Part shown: positions 1 to 8,112 of the stretch, in pieces
Position numbering within the stretch: the stretch's first letter is position 1
Layout: every line of letters starts with the position of its first letter
Source of the DNA: Bacteroidales bacterium
Lineage (GTDB): Bacteria > Bacteroidota > Bacteroidia > Bacteroidales > UBA10428
DNA: 20,958 nucleotides
Direction: 5' to 3'
NCBI GenBank assembly: GCA_016926235.1
Contig: JAFGOZ010000679.1
Coordinates: 1-20,958, forward strand
Position numbers and translations under genes: made by a program
The notes under the pieces: generated by a model
What the model saw: only the letters and a program-made list of their open reading frames with translations
Told to the model about the DNA's origin: nothing
Database searches by the model: none

Positions 1-126
1 ATCAATTTGATTTTGCTTTTTATAATCATTGATAATCTCATTGATATTTTCTATTTCTATTTGATTTCTTGCTTCTTGCATGAATTCTTCAAGGTAGTCA
101 ATTGTATGTTTGTCAATAAGTATCAT
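1..126 (-). CDS. Partial hypothetical protein (N-terminal 42 residues)
   Basis: An open frame runs from an ATG at 126 off the left edge without a stop. The visible part begins MILIDKHTIDYLEEF and continues as a charged helix rich in Gln, Glu, Lys and Asn (for example EIENINEIINDYKK), which could form a coiled coil. The leader just upstream on the minus strand is A-rich (TTAAGAAA), as is common in Bacteroidota. It lies 46 nt downstream of the 173-631 gene in the same direction and may be the next member of that gene run. The family is not recognised. It is too short to be certain, but no other frame is open here. Confidence 0.45.
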   Translation of the reverse strand, partial: MILIDKHTIDYLEEFMQEARNQIEIENINEIINDYKKQNQID

Positions 127-172
127 TTTCTTAAATTTTTTATACTGTTATTTTTTTTAAAATCATTTTAAA

Positions 173-631
173 TCAATAGATAAAAAAGCCTTTCCCATCT
201 CTGCATAGGTCAATGAACCATCTTAATTTGGATTTCTCACCCTCTCCGCCGAAACGGAGCAGCAATTTGCTTTTATCTTCGCCTCTTGGTGGATTCAAAT
301 ACTTATCCAATTCAATCCATCTCTCTTCAGTCATCCTCTCGCCCTGTTTTAAGTGAAAAATATTTGTACCCCATATTGATGATATAATATCATCATCTAC
401 GTCTGGAATGTCCTGCAGTGCTTTTTCCAAACTTGTTGCGAGGTTCAGTGCATCCTCTGTAGTGACCCATGCACCATCGTTGGTAAAGTATGTCCCATTC
501 CAATTCTCCTGTGGATCCACTTTTGTTCCCATTGGTGTCCAGCCATAATGAAAGGCCAGTTCCAATAAAAGGGGCCATGCATGAAGGTTGTACCTGATGT
601 CCCGTTTGCCGTTTGTAATATAATATCCCAT
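173..631 (-). CDS. Small cytosolic protein of a widespread unnamed family (152 aa)
   Basis: The protein starts MGYYITNGKRDIRYN. The frame is open further upstream to 754, but that extension lies inside the end of the 636-1445 gene and is biased like an out-of-frame shadow, so the ATG at 631, 4 nt after the neighbour's stop, is preferred. Visible features are an aromatic block (HAWPLLLELAFHYGWTPMGT), then YFTNDGAWVTTEDALNLA followed by a helix (LEKAL), and a C-terminal FIDLCRDGKGFFIY. From memory, this pattern (GW-P-GT, NDG-x-VT-x-x-DA-x-x-LA, and F-x-x-x-CR-x-G-x-F near the end) recurs in many short bacterial proteins, but I cannot name a function. There is no signal peptide or membrane segment. 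It is probably co-transcribed with 636-1445. Confidence 0.75.
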   Translation of the reverse strand: MGYYITNGKRDIRYNLHAWPLLLELAFHYGWTPMGTKVDPQENWNGTYFTNDGAWVTTEDALNLATSLEKALQDIPDVDDDIISSIWGTNIFHLKQGERMTEERWIELDKYLNPPRGEDKSKLLLRFGGEGEKSKLRWFIDLCRDGKGFFIY

Positions 632-635
632 AAGT

Positions 636-1445
636 TTAATTTTTAAATAATTTGGAAAATTCACCGTCATAGTTGCCTTTGCCAATAAATTCCAGGGTTT
701 GAGACTCAGTATTAATTTTGTAATTATAAATCTCATGAATTTCATCTGCAACAAGTATGATTTTGACCAAATCAGGATCTTCGGGAAATTCCATCATAAA
801 AGCAAGAGTTTCGAGTTCAGCACATTTTGAACTGATTTTCTGCTTTAAACTGATTCTGTCCATCCATTCATCTTGCGGAATATAACATAAGCTAACCTGT
901 TCTGGTGTATTAGATAAGTAATACATCATAGGAACAACATAGTGTAATTTTTCGAAAGCCTTACACATGGTATCACGGATCGTTTCCTGGAATTGCTGTA
1001 TGGCATTTTGCCGTTCAACTCTTGTCAGGTTTTTAACTGAGCCAAACGGATTGCTCAATTTCCCATTGGAGTCAGCATAAATTTCTACTGAATCTAGTTC
1101 CCCATTTTTTGACGGTTTATATATGTGACATAAATGAATATTATCCCTTGTATTATAGAGCAACATAATAATCTCCTCTTTATCGTCACACTCCGAAGGA
1201 GCTTTGGTTTCATCCGCCTCGCACGAAATCCATGCTTCAGTAATGAAAATAGCTGCCACAACTTTAGGATTTTCACAGATTCTTTGCATAAACAACTTAT
1301 AGCTTTTTTTGTCAATAATCAGGGCGATGGACTCCGTAGAACCATCATTCAAAAACAAGGTGAAGGTTGGAGTGATACTTCCGTGTTTTTTAAAAATTTC
1401 CTTTAAATCACTGATTTCATTTTGTAAGAATTCTTCTTTTGTCAT
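636..1445 (-). CDS. Hypothetical protein, 269 aa, paralogue of its neighbour
   Basis: No catalytic motif is recognised. The N-terminal half is an alternating beta/alpha protein: residues 25-45 include TPTFTLFLNDGS, and residues 56-70 read ICENPKVVAAIFITE. The adjacent 147-residue protein has a matching arrangement, with TAFLLTQND followed by KCKDPNIKAVAVIMEI. The C-terminus EFIGKGNYDGEFSKLFKN also resembles the neighbour's VEFKGGFSGFFQN, so the two are likely duplicated relatives. This copy carries about 120 extra residues, including two Cys-containing strands and a long helical stretch around residues 140-215. No signal peptide is seen. The gene ends 4 nt before the 173-631 gene and starts 5 nt after the stop of 1451-1894, so it sits within an operon. 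Confidence 0.8.
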   Translation of the reverse strand: MTKEEFLQNEISDLKEIFKKHGSITPTFTLFLNDGSTESIALIIDKKSYKLFMQRICENPKVVAAIFITEAWISCEADETKAPSECDDKEEIIMLLYNTRDNIHLCHIYKPSKNGELDSVEIYADSNGKLSNPFGSVKNLTRVERQNAIQQFQETIRDTMCKAFEKLHYVVPMMYYLSNTPEQVSLCYIPQDEWMDRISLKQKISSKCAELETLAFMMEFPEDPDLVKIILVADEIHEIYNYKINTESQTLEFIGKGNYDGEFSKLFKN

Positions 1446-1450
1446 AATAT

Positions 1451-1894
1451 TTAGTTTTTATAATTATTGTCATTTTGAAAAAATCCTGAGAACCCACCTT
1501 TGAATTCTACTCCAGGAAGATCTGTATTATATAATTCGAGTACTTTTTTCTGGTCACAATCCCTAGTATAGATTTTCAAATCATCTCCTTCTATGCTTGA
1601 TACCAATACCATAAGACCGTCTCCGATTTTTACACCATCGGGATTTTTAATATTTATTTCCATAATAACTGCTACGGCTTTAATATTTGGATCTTTACAC
1701 TTTTCTCTTATGAAATCGGCTAAAGAATCTATACCTGTATTAGTTTCATTTTTGGTTAGCGGAGCAACTAATCCTATAATGCTATCATTCTGTGTCAATA
1801 AAAACGCTGTTCGAACAAATTGCCCATCTATCTCAAATGCCGGGACCATGGTTTCAATTAATTGATCTTTGAATTTTTCAATATCCTCTTTCAT
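1451..1894 (-). CDS. Hypothetical protein, 147 aa, short paralogue of the 269-aa neighbour
   Basis: The protein is cytosolic. It opens with a charged helix (MKEDIEKFKDQLIETMVPAF), followed by TAFLLTQND, a helix, and a hydrophobic strand KAVAVIMEI at residues 72-80. It then has GDGLMVLVSSIEGDDLKIYT and ends in VEFKGGFSGFFQNDNNYKN. The C-P-x-(K/N)-x-x-A-V-x-I-x-E strand and the FxGxFSxFF C-terminus are shared with the downstream gene at 636-1445. The function is unknown and no catalytic residues are obvious. Its start codon overlaps the stop of the ORF at 1891-2193 (ATGA), which suggests translational coupling if that upstream ORF is real. Confidence 0.78.
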   Translation of the reverse strand: MKEDIEKFKDQLIETMVPAFEIDGQFVRTAFLLTQNDSIIGLVAPLTKNETNTGIDSLADFIREKCKDPNIKAVAVIMEINIKNPDGVKIGDGLMVLVSSIEGDDLKIYTRDCDQKKVLELYNTDLPGVEFKGGFSGFFQNDNNYKN

Positions 1895-2193
1895 AGCTGT
1901 CTGGTTTTAAATGACCTAACAAATTGATTTACTAAAGCATGGCCAACTTCCAAATACTCTTTAAGTATAACCATGGCAATGAGTAATACTAATCCATTGG
2001 ACTTAGTAAAAGTCAACCACAAAAAATCAAGGTAAAGGCTGAATGTGACGTTTAGACTATTATGTCTGGGGAAGAAATTCGCTGAGAGATCCTCATGAAG
2101 AAGTCTCTCCTTTAAAAATCTTGTGCTATCTCCATTCCTGGAATGGCCTTTAGCAAAAAATAAATTTGTTTTCATGCCACAAAGTTGCGACAT
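1891..2193 (-). CDS. Possible small membrane-associated protein (up to 100 aa)
   Basis: This is the only long frame in this stretch. It ends in a 4-nt ATGA overlap with the next gene, which favours a real coupled gene. The composition includes a hydrophobic central part (SLYLDFLWLTF, then GLVLLIAMVILKEYLEVG) that could be one membrane helix, preceded by a basic segment. Two ATGs are possible, at 2193 and 2175, and both fall in the arms of an inverted repeat at 2169-2198. No family is recognised. It could instead be a non-coding leader that happens to stay open, so confidence is modest. Confidence 0.4.
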   Translation of the reverse strand: MSQLCGMKTNLFFAKGHSRNGDSTRFLKERLLHEDLSANFFPRHNSLNVTFSLYLDFLWLTFTKSNGLVLLIAMVILKEYLEVGHALVNQFVRSFKTRQL

Positions 2194-2198
2194 GAAAA
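2169..2198. repeat. Inverted repeat TTTTCATG / CATGAAAA
   Basis: Eight-base arms at 2169-2176 and 2191-2198 are separated by 14 nt. The repeat covers both candidate start codons of the 1891-2193 ORF, so it could be an operator or an mRNA hairpin that masks initiation. It lies about 35 nt after the 280-aa gene's stop, and could equally act as a weak processing or stop signal. No T-run follows in a way that would make it a convincing terminator. Confidence 0.4.
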
Positions 2199-2230
2199 AA
2201 GTTTACTAGGAGTACAAGTACGGGTACAAA

Positions 2231-3073
2231 TTATGGTTTGGACGAAAATTTTTCGTCAGAATCTTTTTTTATTGCAGCAATCACCTCATCCAAGGCTCTC
2301 CTAACTTTACTATATTCTTTCTCCAAGAACTCTGTACTCTCCAAACTGTCGGATTTCTTACTTATGTGACTTAGGTCCTGCCTTATTTTTTCCGCGGCAA
2401 ATCCAGTCAACGCTGAAAAATGCTTGGCATATTCGATTTTGGTCATTTCTTTTCCAATATACCCAAGTTCTCGTAAATAATGGGCAAGAATTATAATTTC
2501 ATTTTGCGTCAGGCAAGTAAGGGTCTCAAAAGGTCTCTTTTGTCTTTCAGGTACCTTAGGCGCTGTTTCCTTGGAAAGTGGTAATACAGGTAATTGAAAA
2601 TTAATAAGCCGAATAGTTTCAGCACAAAAATCTAACTTAACAGCGATCAGCTTATTAAGTAAAGGGTTATTATTTAGTCTGTTAGCAAAAAGGATCTCCT
2701 CCAATTCACTTCTTGAACCTTTAATCTCTTTTACTATTTCTTTAAATTCATTTTTATAAATAGCATTATAATTGCTGATAATTAACATTCTAAATTTTTC
2801 TAATTCAGACTCAAGCATATCCTCAAGATCTGATGGTTGGTCACTACCATTCAATTTAAAACTCATTGCTGCTTTAATAAAGGGTAACTCTTGTTGCAGG
2901 TAAAATAACAGTTCATCACCTTCCAATTCATTTTCACTTAACAACAAGTCCTCATTGAATTTAAAATTGTCGAATCGAGGATCATCAATACTTATTGTTT
3001 CGGGTGTGTATAGTTTAATGACCAACCTATTATCTGTCAGAATATCGATGAATTCATTGATTTGGGTATCCAT
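2231..3073 (-). CDS. Helical protein with Bacteroidota RteC-like C-terminal domain (280 aa)
   Basis: The N-terminal two thirds are acidic and mainly helical, with several Glu/Leu-rich segments around residues 45-130. Residues 183-240 carry the clearest signature: LTCLTQNEIIILAHYLRELGY, then TKIEYAKHFSALTGFAAEKIRQDLSHI. This pattern of a helix pair followed by 'LTG..(A/S)..IRQ.LS' is frequent at the C-termini of Bacteroidota proteins related to RteC, and in proteins near mobile elements. Its biochemical role is unclear; a DNA- or protein-binding fold is inferred. A C-terminal helix (residues 246-272) follows. A possible minus-strand -7 box (TATTTTTG, 3101-3108) lies about 28 nt upstream of the ATG, but a matching -33 TTTG at proper spacing is missing. 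The gene follows the PLD gene after a 109-nt gap. Confidence 0.75.
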   Translation of the reverse strand: MDTQINEFIDILTDNRLVIKLYTPETISIDDPRFDNFKFNEDLLLSENELEGDELLFYLQQELPFIKAAMSFKLNGSDQPSDLEDMLESELEKFRMLIISNYNAIYKNEFKEIVKEIKGSRSELEEILFANRLNNNPLLNKLIAVKLDFCAETIRLINFQLPVLPLSKETAPKVPERQKRPFETLTCLTQNEIIILAHYLRELGYIGKEMTKIEYAKHFSALTGFAAEKIRQDLSHISKKSDSLESTEFLEKEYSKVRRALDEVIAAIKKDSDEKFSSKP

Positions 3074-3182
3074 AGTAAATGAAAATTAAAAGAATAATAT
3101 CAAAAATAGAATTTATTTATTTCAAACTAACGAGTTGTAGAACAAGTTTATATGCTCAAAAAAATAGATTTTTAAGATTAAG

Positions 3183-5708
3183 TTAATAAATCTGATGCTT
3201 CTTGAGCTTTGATAGATTAACTGTAGCAGACATAAATAAGCTTGTGTATTTAAGTTGTTTTCCATCAGTGCTAAGCACCCTGCAAATACCTGAATGGTCA
3301 ATTCCAATGTATTGACCATTTGGTTTTAGATAAGTAGCAAGTATTTGATCAGAGAACCTGATAACTGATATGGGATTGAAATACATATCATTATATGCTG
3401 ATGAAAGTGTTTTTAAATATTGATCAAATCCCCTATCAGGTTCTCCTACAAAATGAATGAAATTTAAAGCTGTCAATTCCACTTTATCTTTTACTACAGG
3501 ATGCCAGAATCTGTGCTGAATTAGGTAAACATAGAGCCAGAAATGGTATTTGACTTTGGGAAGGAATTCATCAAATTTCTGTTTTTGAAAATCATCTTCA
3601 ATGTATTTAATGAAGGGCATTTTAATCAATAGTTTGGAAAAATGCAGCATTATCTCCAGCATTTTATCTGAATATAATTGCTCCAGTTCCCTTAGATGTG
3701 ATTTTCCTCCATCAGACTTTTCAAATTCATACTCTTTAAAATTGCAGACAACTGTTAAAATGTGAGTCACCAGTAGGAAATTACCAAAATCAAGTTCATT
3801 TATATTATGATTTGTACTATAACATATCTTGTTTAGTTGGCCTATGTAATTATCGGCTAGCTTGGTAACACTGTTAATCATCCTTCTAAAATGATCAATA
3901 TTCTTGATTACAACCTTATCTTTATCCTGATCCGCTTCTTTTCTTTCCCTGCTTCGTTCTGCGCTTCCTTCTTCTTCCTCATCCATCAATTCGTCATCAA
4001 CATTGGTATGTTTTTCCTGAAACAATCTTGATATGGTTTCCCATAACTGCGTTGAAAAGTGACCTCTTACAATTGTTTCTGATTTTTTGTTATCCCTAGC
4101 TGCTTCAACAGCTTCATCATATGTCATTTCTGCTGCAGAAACCTCATCATCATCTTTATCATCACCAATGGATTTTCCCCTCCTAGATTTAATGAAAGAG
4201 GATGCCTCCCGACTTTTATTCAAATCATTGATGAATTCAATAATCTCAAATTCATTTATTGTTCCTCCCTCGAGTGATGTTAATACCTGCCTAATAGTTC
4301 TGTTCCCTTTAGAGGGATCAGTGTGTATGAGTTTATCGATAAAATTTAAAAGCTGTTTATTTGATATTTCATCACCTGATTCAGACTCGAATACGACGTA
4401 TGACGGATTTTTATCAAGTACTTTATCAGAAAGAGATAATATGGATGAATTTGAATCTGTTGCCTCAAATATTTCAGTTAGTATTTCATTCCCATTGCTA
4501 TCATAAATGCATAACTTGTGAACCAAATCGGATGAAGCTCGATATTCTATCCGCAATCGTCTTCCGCTTAAATCGGCACAAAGGATCCGTGATTTTTTTT
4601 GTTGAATTATTCTATCCGTATCAGCGAAAGATGAATCATCACGTACTAATTTATCAACGAAAATTCTATGCTTTCCCCCGGAAATCCCAAGTTCCTTTAA
4701 CAATCCTTTATTTGTTGTCTTATAAAGTGCACAAAACTCTTCATTCACAGATTTAATCGTTTCGCTGCCTAATCCGGCGAGAGTTGCATTAGCACTACCG
4801 ATAATGCAATATTCATGATAGCCTGCTTCAAAATGGAGGATTTTACTATGCAATTTTCTGTAGTAAGCTTCCGCGCTGGAAATGTTTTGGTTCCCTCTTC
4901 TTGTTTCTTCCCAGTTGTAAAAGTCAATTTTCTGATGATGTGCCATTTTATTGGGAGGCAATCCATATTTGGAGGGGAGGTAAATATCGATCTTGGCTTT
5001 GTTAAACTTATGCTCAAGATTTAGCAGGGTTGCACCATCCTCATCAAAATATGGACAAACAACAGTAACACGGGTTACTTCAGCTGGTGGAATGAGCCTT
5101 ACTATTTGTTCGAATATGGTTGTCTGATCATTATATAGCAAAGCAACTTCATATTCTTCATCTAGTTCATAGAATCCATGTTGGGATCCAACCTTATTTT
5201 CTAACAGACTACAAGTTTTTGGAAGTACCTTGAATAACCTGTCTTTGCTATACCCTTCAATAGGCTTTGCAAGAGTAAGGAGGTAATTCCAGGCTTCAAG
5301 TATCAGTGGTAATTGAACCCGGTTTCCTTTGTCAGCATAAAATGCAGTAAAGAGCTCATGATTCTTTCCATGACCTCCTGCAGTTATATTGCCTGAACCA
5401 AAAAATAGAAGTAACTGATCATCTCCAATCAATAAGTTTAATTTCGGATGAAAAGCTCCCTTCGATTCAATTCCTGATACAGAATATGAATGGCTAAGGT
5501 ATTTTAAGTTACCGGATGCAATCCCTAATTCATTGTCAAGCATTCTCTGATCTACCAGTACCATAATGCTTGAAACCCATTTCTGCCTGAGAGTTCTCAG
5601 CACCTGGTTTTCGAAATGGTGAAAATTGAAAGAGAAGCTGGTCAGTACAGCAGAATGAAATTTATTTCTTCCTCCGGGTACCTCCTGATATAGTTTCTTC
5701 TCAATCAT
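3183..5708 (-). CDS. Large PLD-superfamily (HxK) nuclease-like protein, 841 aa
   Basis: Two phospholipase-D-type half-sites are visible. The first is HPK at 87-89, followed by GSGN at 104-107 and E118. The second is HSK at 287-289, followed by GSAN at 304-307 and E323/E324. In this superfamily two such HxK(x)n-GS-N half-sites form one active site with a phosphohistidine intermediate. Family members include lipases and DNA nucleases such as BfiI and defence-linked PLD proteins. There is no signal peptide or membrane segment, so a cytosolic nuclease is more likely than a lipase. Residues 330-500 look beta-rich. Residues 505-600 are a very charged linker (GDDKDDDE, MDEEEEG, then RSRERKEADQDKDK). 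Residues 600-841 are a mostly helical unknown domain. The gene overlaps the 524-aa gene upstream by 4 nt, so the two products are probably made together and may form a complex. A defence role is inference. Confidence 0.85.
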   Translation of the reverse strand: MIEKKLYQEVPGGRNKFHSAVLTSFSFNFHHFENQVLRTLRQKWVSSIMVLVDQRMLDNELGIASGNLKYLSHSYSVSGIESKGAFHPKLNLLIGDDQLLLFFGSGNITAGGHGKNHELFTAFYADKGNRVQLPLILEAWNYLLTLAKPIEGYSKDRLFKVLPKTCSLLENKVGSQHGFYELDEEYEVALLYNDQTTIFEQIVRLIPPAEVTRVTVVCPYFDEDGATLLNLEHKFNKAKIDIYLPSKYGLPPNKMAHHQKIDFYNWEETRRGNQNISSAEAYYRKLHSKILHFEAGYHEYCIIGSANATLAGLGSETIKSVNEEFCALYKTTNKGLLKELGISGGKHRIFVDKLVRDDSSFADTDRIIQQKKSRILCADLSGRRLRIEYRASSDLVHKLCIYDSNGNEILTEIFEATDSNSSILSLSDKVLDKNPSYVVFESESGDEISNKQLLNFIDKLIHTDPSKGNRTIRQVLTSLEGGTINEFEIIEFINDLNKSREASSFIKSRRGKSIGDDKDDDEVSAAEMTYDEAVEAARDNKKSETIVRGHFSTQLWETISRLFQEKHTNVDDELMDEEEEGSAERSRERKEADQDKDKVVIKNIDHFRRMINSVTKLADNYIGQLNKICYSTNHNINELDFGNFLLVTHILTVVCNFKEYEFEKSDGGKSHLRELEQLYSDKMLEIMLHFSKLLIKMPFIKYIEDDFQKQKFDEFLPKVKYHFWLYVYLIQHRFWHPVVKDKVELTALNFIHFVGEPDRGFDQYLKTLSSAYNDMYFNPISVIRFSDQILATYLKPNGQYIGIDHSGICRVLSTDGKQLKYTSLFMSATVNLSKLKKHQIY

Positions 5709-7279
5709 GATGCTGTAATTTCTTCAATCAGCAAGTTACCTGAATCTGTTATCTGGCCGGAATTATTAATGTAGCCAAGGTCGGTGAGGAAATTTTGTAA
5801 GGTCCTTAACCGGGGATTTGTAAATCGCGGATCCATAGTCTGGATATGTCCTATCATTCCATCTTCTATCACAAATTTCACAAGATTGGATTCGCCATTC
5901 CCCATTTTTCTATATGCTGTAGCGATATGGTCGTTAATGATTGTCTTTATTAATAGCATATTGAAATCTGCCAAGGATAATCCCATATTATTGTCAAAAT
6001 AGCATTCGAGGTATTCGCTTATGTGCCCTTTCTGAAAGACCAGGTAATATTTGTTCTCGAAATCCTTAATTCTGCCACGAAATTCTCCTGCCAGATTGTA
6101 GATCCCTAGCAAAAGACCTAAAGCGAATCCCATTGCACCGGTTGCTTGCCTTGGAGATTTAGTGAGCTTTACCAGATGAGCCAATGCATCAGGAAGATCG
6201 AGTACAGGCATTGAATCAACAATTTCGTTTAAAATCTGAGTCTTATTAATCTTGTTGTGTAAAACCTGCAACTCACTGGTTATTGAATTCGCTATGTCGG
6301 TTATGAATTTTTGAACCGGAAGACTTTTGCCCTCAATTTCTATCAGCATTCCCCAAAAGAGCGTCTCAATGCAATAATGGATGGCCTCGTTAATGTAATA
6401 GTAGTACCACCCGAAAGAAGTATCAGAAGTCAAAGCACCACTATGCACTTTCTGGAATTGTTGCTCAGGAAATCCTTCTATACCAGCTTCTGAAATATTC
6501 TTAAGAAAGAGACTAATGGTTTCTTTCCTGTTTGAGGGGACTCTGTTATCTGATGTTCTGGTTTTTTGTCCATCGTTCTCAAGTAGCAGAGACATATAGA
6601 ACTCCCATTCGGATGAATCTTGAGGAATATTAGTGATAGAAAAGTCAGCGAGTAGTTCAAGATCTCTTTGATTCAAAATACCAGTTCTTAATACCTCAAG
6701 AAATATTTTTCGTGCCTGGCTATTGATATTGTTTTCAAATACCTGAGCCAGTTTGATGCCTTTTTCTCGTACCAAGAAGAACTTATTGCTTGTCTCAATC
6801 AGTTCAAGTGCAATGAGTGATCCTGCATAATATTGTCCCAATGCCCCTGAAGTGTAATCCCAATAAACTGTCCCTTTCTTTGTGCTTTTCAATTTGTCAG
6901 CACCTTCAAAAACATTGTAAGATCCCTTTTCCCTGAATTCTGGAGCTTTCTTTACCGTAAAATCATGACCAACTATATTTGTGATTTCCGGATACTTAAT
7001 AAACATTAAGAAAGCAATGGTCAGTTCAGCCCTTCTAATGAAATTATAATGATGTTGAAGTGTTTTCTTTTCAGGGTCTATTTGCAGTTTATCATACTCC
7101 TTTAACAGCCAGCAATAAAGTCCATAATAACGTATTCTCAGTGTCAGGTTGGTCATACCGGGCAATAACGCAGCATAAAGTGATATTGAACTATTTTGAA
7201 TTCCAAGAGGATCCCGGCCAGTCATAAAGCCACTGTTCTCTGCCCAGAATGGTTGTTTATATGTTTCTAAGTCGTACAA
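5705..7279 (-). CDS. Unknown 524-aa partner of the PLD-like protein
   Basis: The protein starts MYDLETYKQPFWAENSGFM, followed by RDPLGIQNSSISLYAALLPG and a helical RIRYYGLYCWLLKEYD. It is a soluble, mostly helical protein with many aromatic residues. A small hydrophobic patch (GALGQYYAGSLIALELI, about residues 145-161) is too polar in context to be called a membrane helix. No nuclease, ATPase or helicase motif is visible. The C-terminal part (DMLLIK to LTDLGYINNSGQITDSG) looks like a winged-helix end. Its last codon overlaps the ATG of the PLD-like gene (ATGA, 5705-5708), which is strong evidence for a functional pair. It could be a target-sensing or regulatory subunit for the nuclease, but that is inference. 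It is the first gene of this minus-strand group, with a 158-nt gap upstream. Confidence 0.8.
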   Translation of the reverse strand: MYDLETYKQPFWAENSGFMTGRDPLGIQNSSISLYAALLPGMTNLTLRIRYYGLYCWLLKEYDKLQIDPEKKTLQHHYNFIRRAELTIAFLMFIKYPEITNIVGHDFTVKKAPEFREKGSYNVFEGADKLKSTKKGTVYWDYTSGALGQYYAGSLIALELIETSNKFFLVREKGIKLAQVFENNINSQARKIFLEVLRTGILNQRDLELLADFSITNIPQDSSEWEFYMSLLLENDGQKTRTSDNRVPSNRKETISLFLKNISEAGIEGFPEQQFQKVHSGALTSDTSFGWYYYYINEAIHYCIETLFWGMLIEIEGKSLPVQKFITDIANSITSELQVLHNKINKTQILNEIVDSMPVLDLPDALAHLVKLTKSPRQATGAMGFALGLLLGIYNLAGEFRGRIKDFENKYYLVFQKGHISEYLECYFDNNMGLSLADFNMLLIKTIINDHIATAYRKMGNGESNLVKFVIEDGMIGHIQTMDPRFTNPRLRTLQNFLTDLGYINNSGQITDSGNLLIEEITAS

Positions 7280-7437
7280 TAATTGGTTTTTTTAATTGAC
7301 TTTTGAGCTTGGCCAGGATATTACAACAACAACAATTGCAATAATAATTGAAAAATTACTCACGTACATAGCAATGTTCGAATTCCTGTAAATTATAAAT
7401 GACTCCCCAAAGGGTATCATAAAACTGGTGTCTTCCT

Positions 7438-7830
7438 TTATTTACTTGACCGTTTTGCCTCAGCAAGAACTTTCTTTGTGGTCGGTTCATCAAGCGTTAC
7501 CCATGTTACTGCCCCATATGGATGCTTATAAGGGACAGGCTTTTTGAACTTTACGACATCTTTAAGAACCCATGCATGCTCTCCTACACAAGTAAGCGCA
7601 TCAGATACTGTCATACCCATGCGTTTCGCATTAGTCCGTGCCAGGCTTGGAGAAATTACGATAACCTCGGACAAGTTAGCTATCCCTACGACCGTTCCGG
7701 ATTTAGATCGTATAAGCCCCACCAGTCCTATCTTCTTAGTAAATTTTGACCTGATTTCCCAGGTCTTTTCGCCATCCAGAATCATATCAATCCATGGCTC
7801 TCTGATTGGAATTGCTGAAAGTGTACTCAT
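7438..7830 (-). CDS. ASCH-domain protein (130 aa)
   Basis: The N-terminus has 'AIPIREPWIDMILDGEKTWEIRS', which contains the ASCH signature G-x-K-x-x-E-x-R as G20, K22, E25 and R27. Two further family hallmarks follow, HAWVL at 85-89 and HPYGAVTWVTL at 103-113. ASCH domains have a PUA-like beta-barrel fold and bind RNA or nucleotides; some members hydrolyse N4-acetylcytidine or act as ribonucleases. The length (130 aa) is normal for a stand-alone ASCH protein. Whether this one is an enzyme or a binder cannot be read from the sequence. It stands alone, with 158 nt to the 524-aa gene downstream and 53 nt to the membrane protein upstream, all on the same strand. Confidence 0.88.
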   Translation of the reverse strand: MSTLSAIPIREPWIDMILDGEKTWEIRSKFTKKIGLVGLIRSKSGTVVGIANLSEVIVISPSLARTNAKRMGMTVSDALTCVGEHAWVLKDVVKFKKPVPYKHPYGAVTWVTLDEPTTKKVLAEAKRSSK

Positions 7831-7883
7831 AATGTTAGATTTTAAGTAAATCCACGTTTATTATTTAATGATACAAATTTCAT

Positions 7884-8111
7884 CTATAATTTTGATGTGC
7901 CATGATTTAATTTCCTTTTAAACCTCAGTTTCTCAACGATTGGTATCAACAGAAACGTCATCCAAACCCCATTAGTCAATGAATATAGCAAACGACTCGG
8001 GAAGGAGATATCAAAAACGAGCATGCTTAAGGCAAAAAGGATCAGGTTGAACAGAAAAATCACTGCTAATTCAAGTATTTTACGGGCAATGTCTTCACCT
8101 TTTGTCTTCAT
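7884..8111 (-). CDS. Small two-helix membrane protein (75 aa)
   Basis: The ATG at 8111 is preferred over an upstream in-frame ATG at 8174, because the longer version lies inside the previous gene, whose stop is at 8113-8115. The chosen start gives MKTKGEDIARK, then a membrane helix around residues 11-33 (ELAVIFLFNLILFALSMLVF) and a second hydrophobic stretch around 42-57. A basic tail follows (KLRFKRKLNHGTSKL), which should sit in the cytoplasm by the positive-inside rule. The family is not recognised. It starts 1 nt after the stop of the 154-aa gene, so the two are probably co-translated. Confidence 0.65.
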   Translation of the reverse strand: MKTKGEDIARKILELAVIFLFNLILFALSMLVFDISFPSRLLYSLTNGVWMTFLLIPIVEKLRFKRKLNHGTSKL

Positions 8112-8112
8112 T

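Noticed and set aside
632..754. N-terminal extension of the 173-631 protein (41 extra residues from an ATG at 754)
   Set aside because: It lies wholly within the end of the 636-1445 gene in another frame and has no recognisable conserved content, whereas ATG 631 sits 4 nt after the neighbour's stop.
3122..3319. 65-residue minus-strand frame across the end of the PLD-like gene
   Set aside because: It shifts out of frame with the real gene and has no start context or similarity.
4087..4756. Two overlapping plus-strand frames (139 and 131 residues)
   Set aside because: Both are antisense to the PLD-like gene. The Ser-rich one mirrors the acidic linker's codons.
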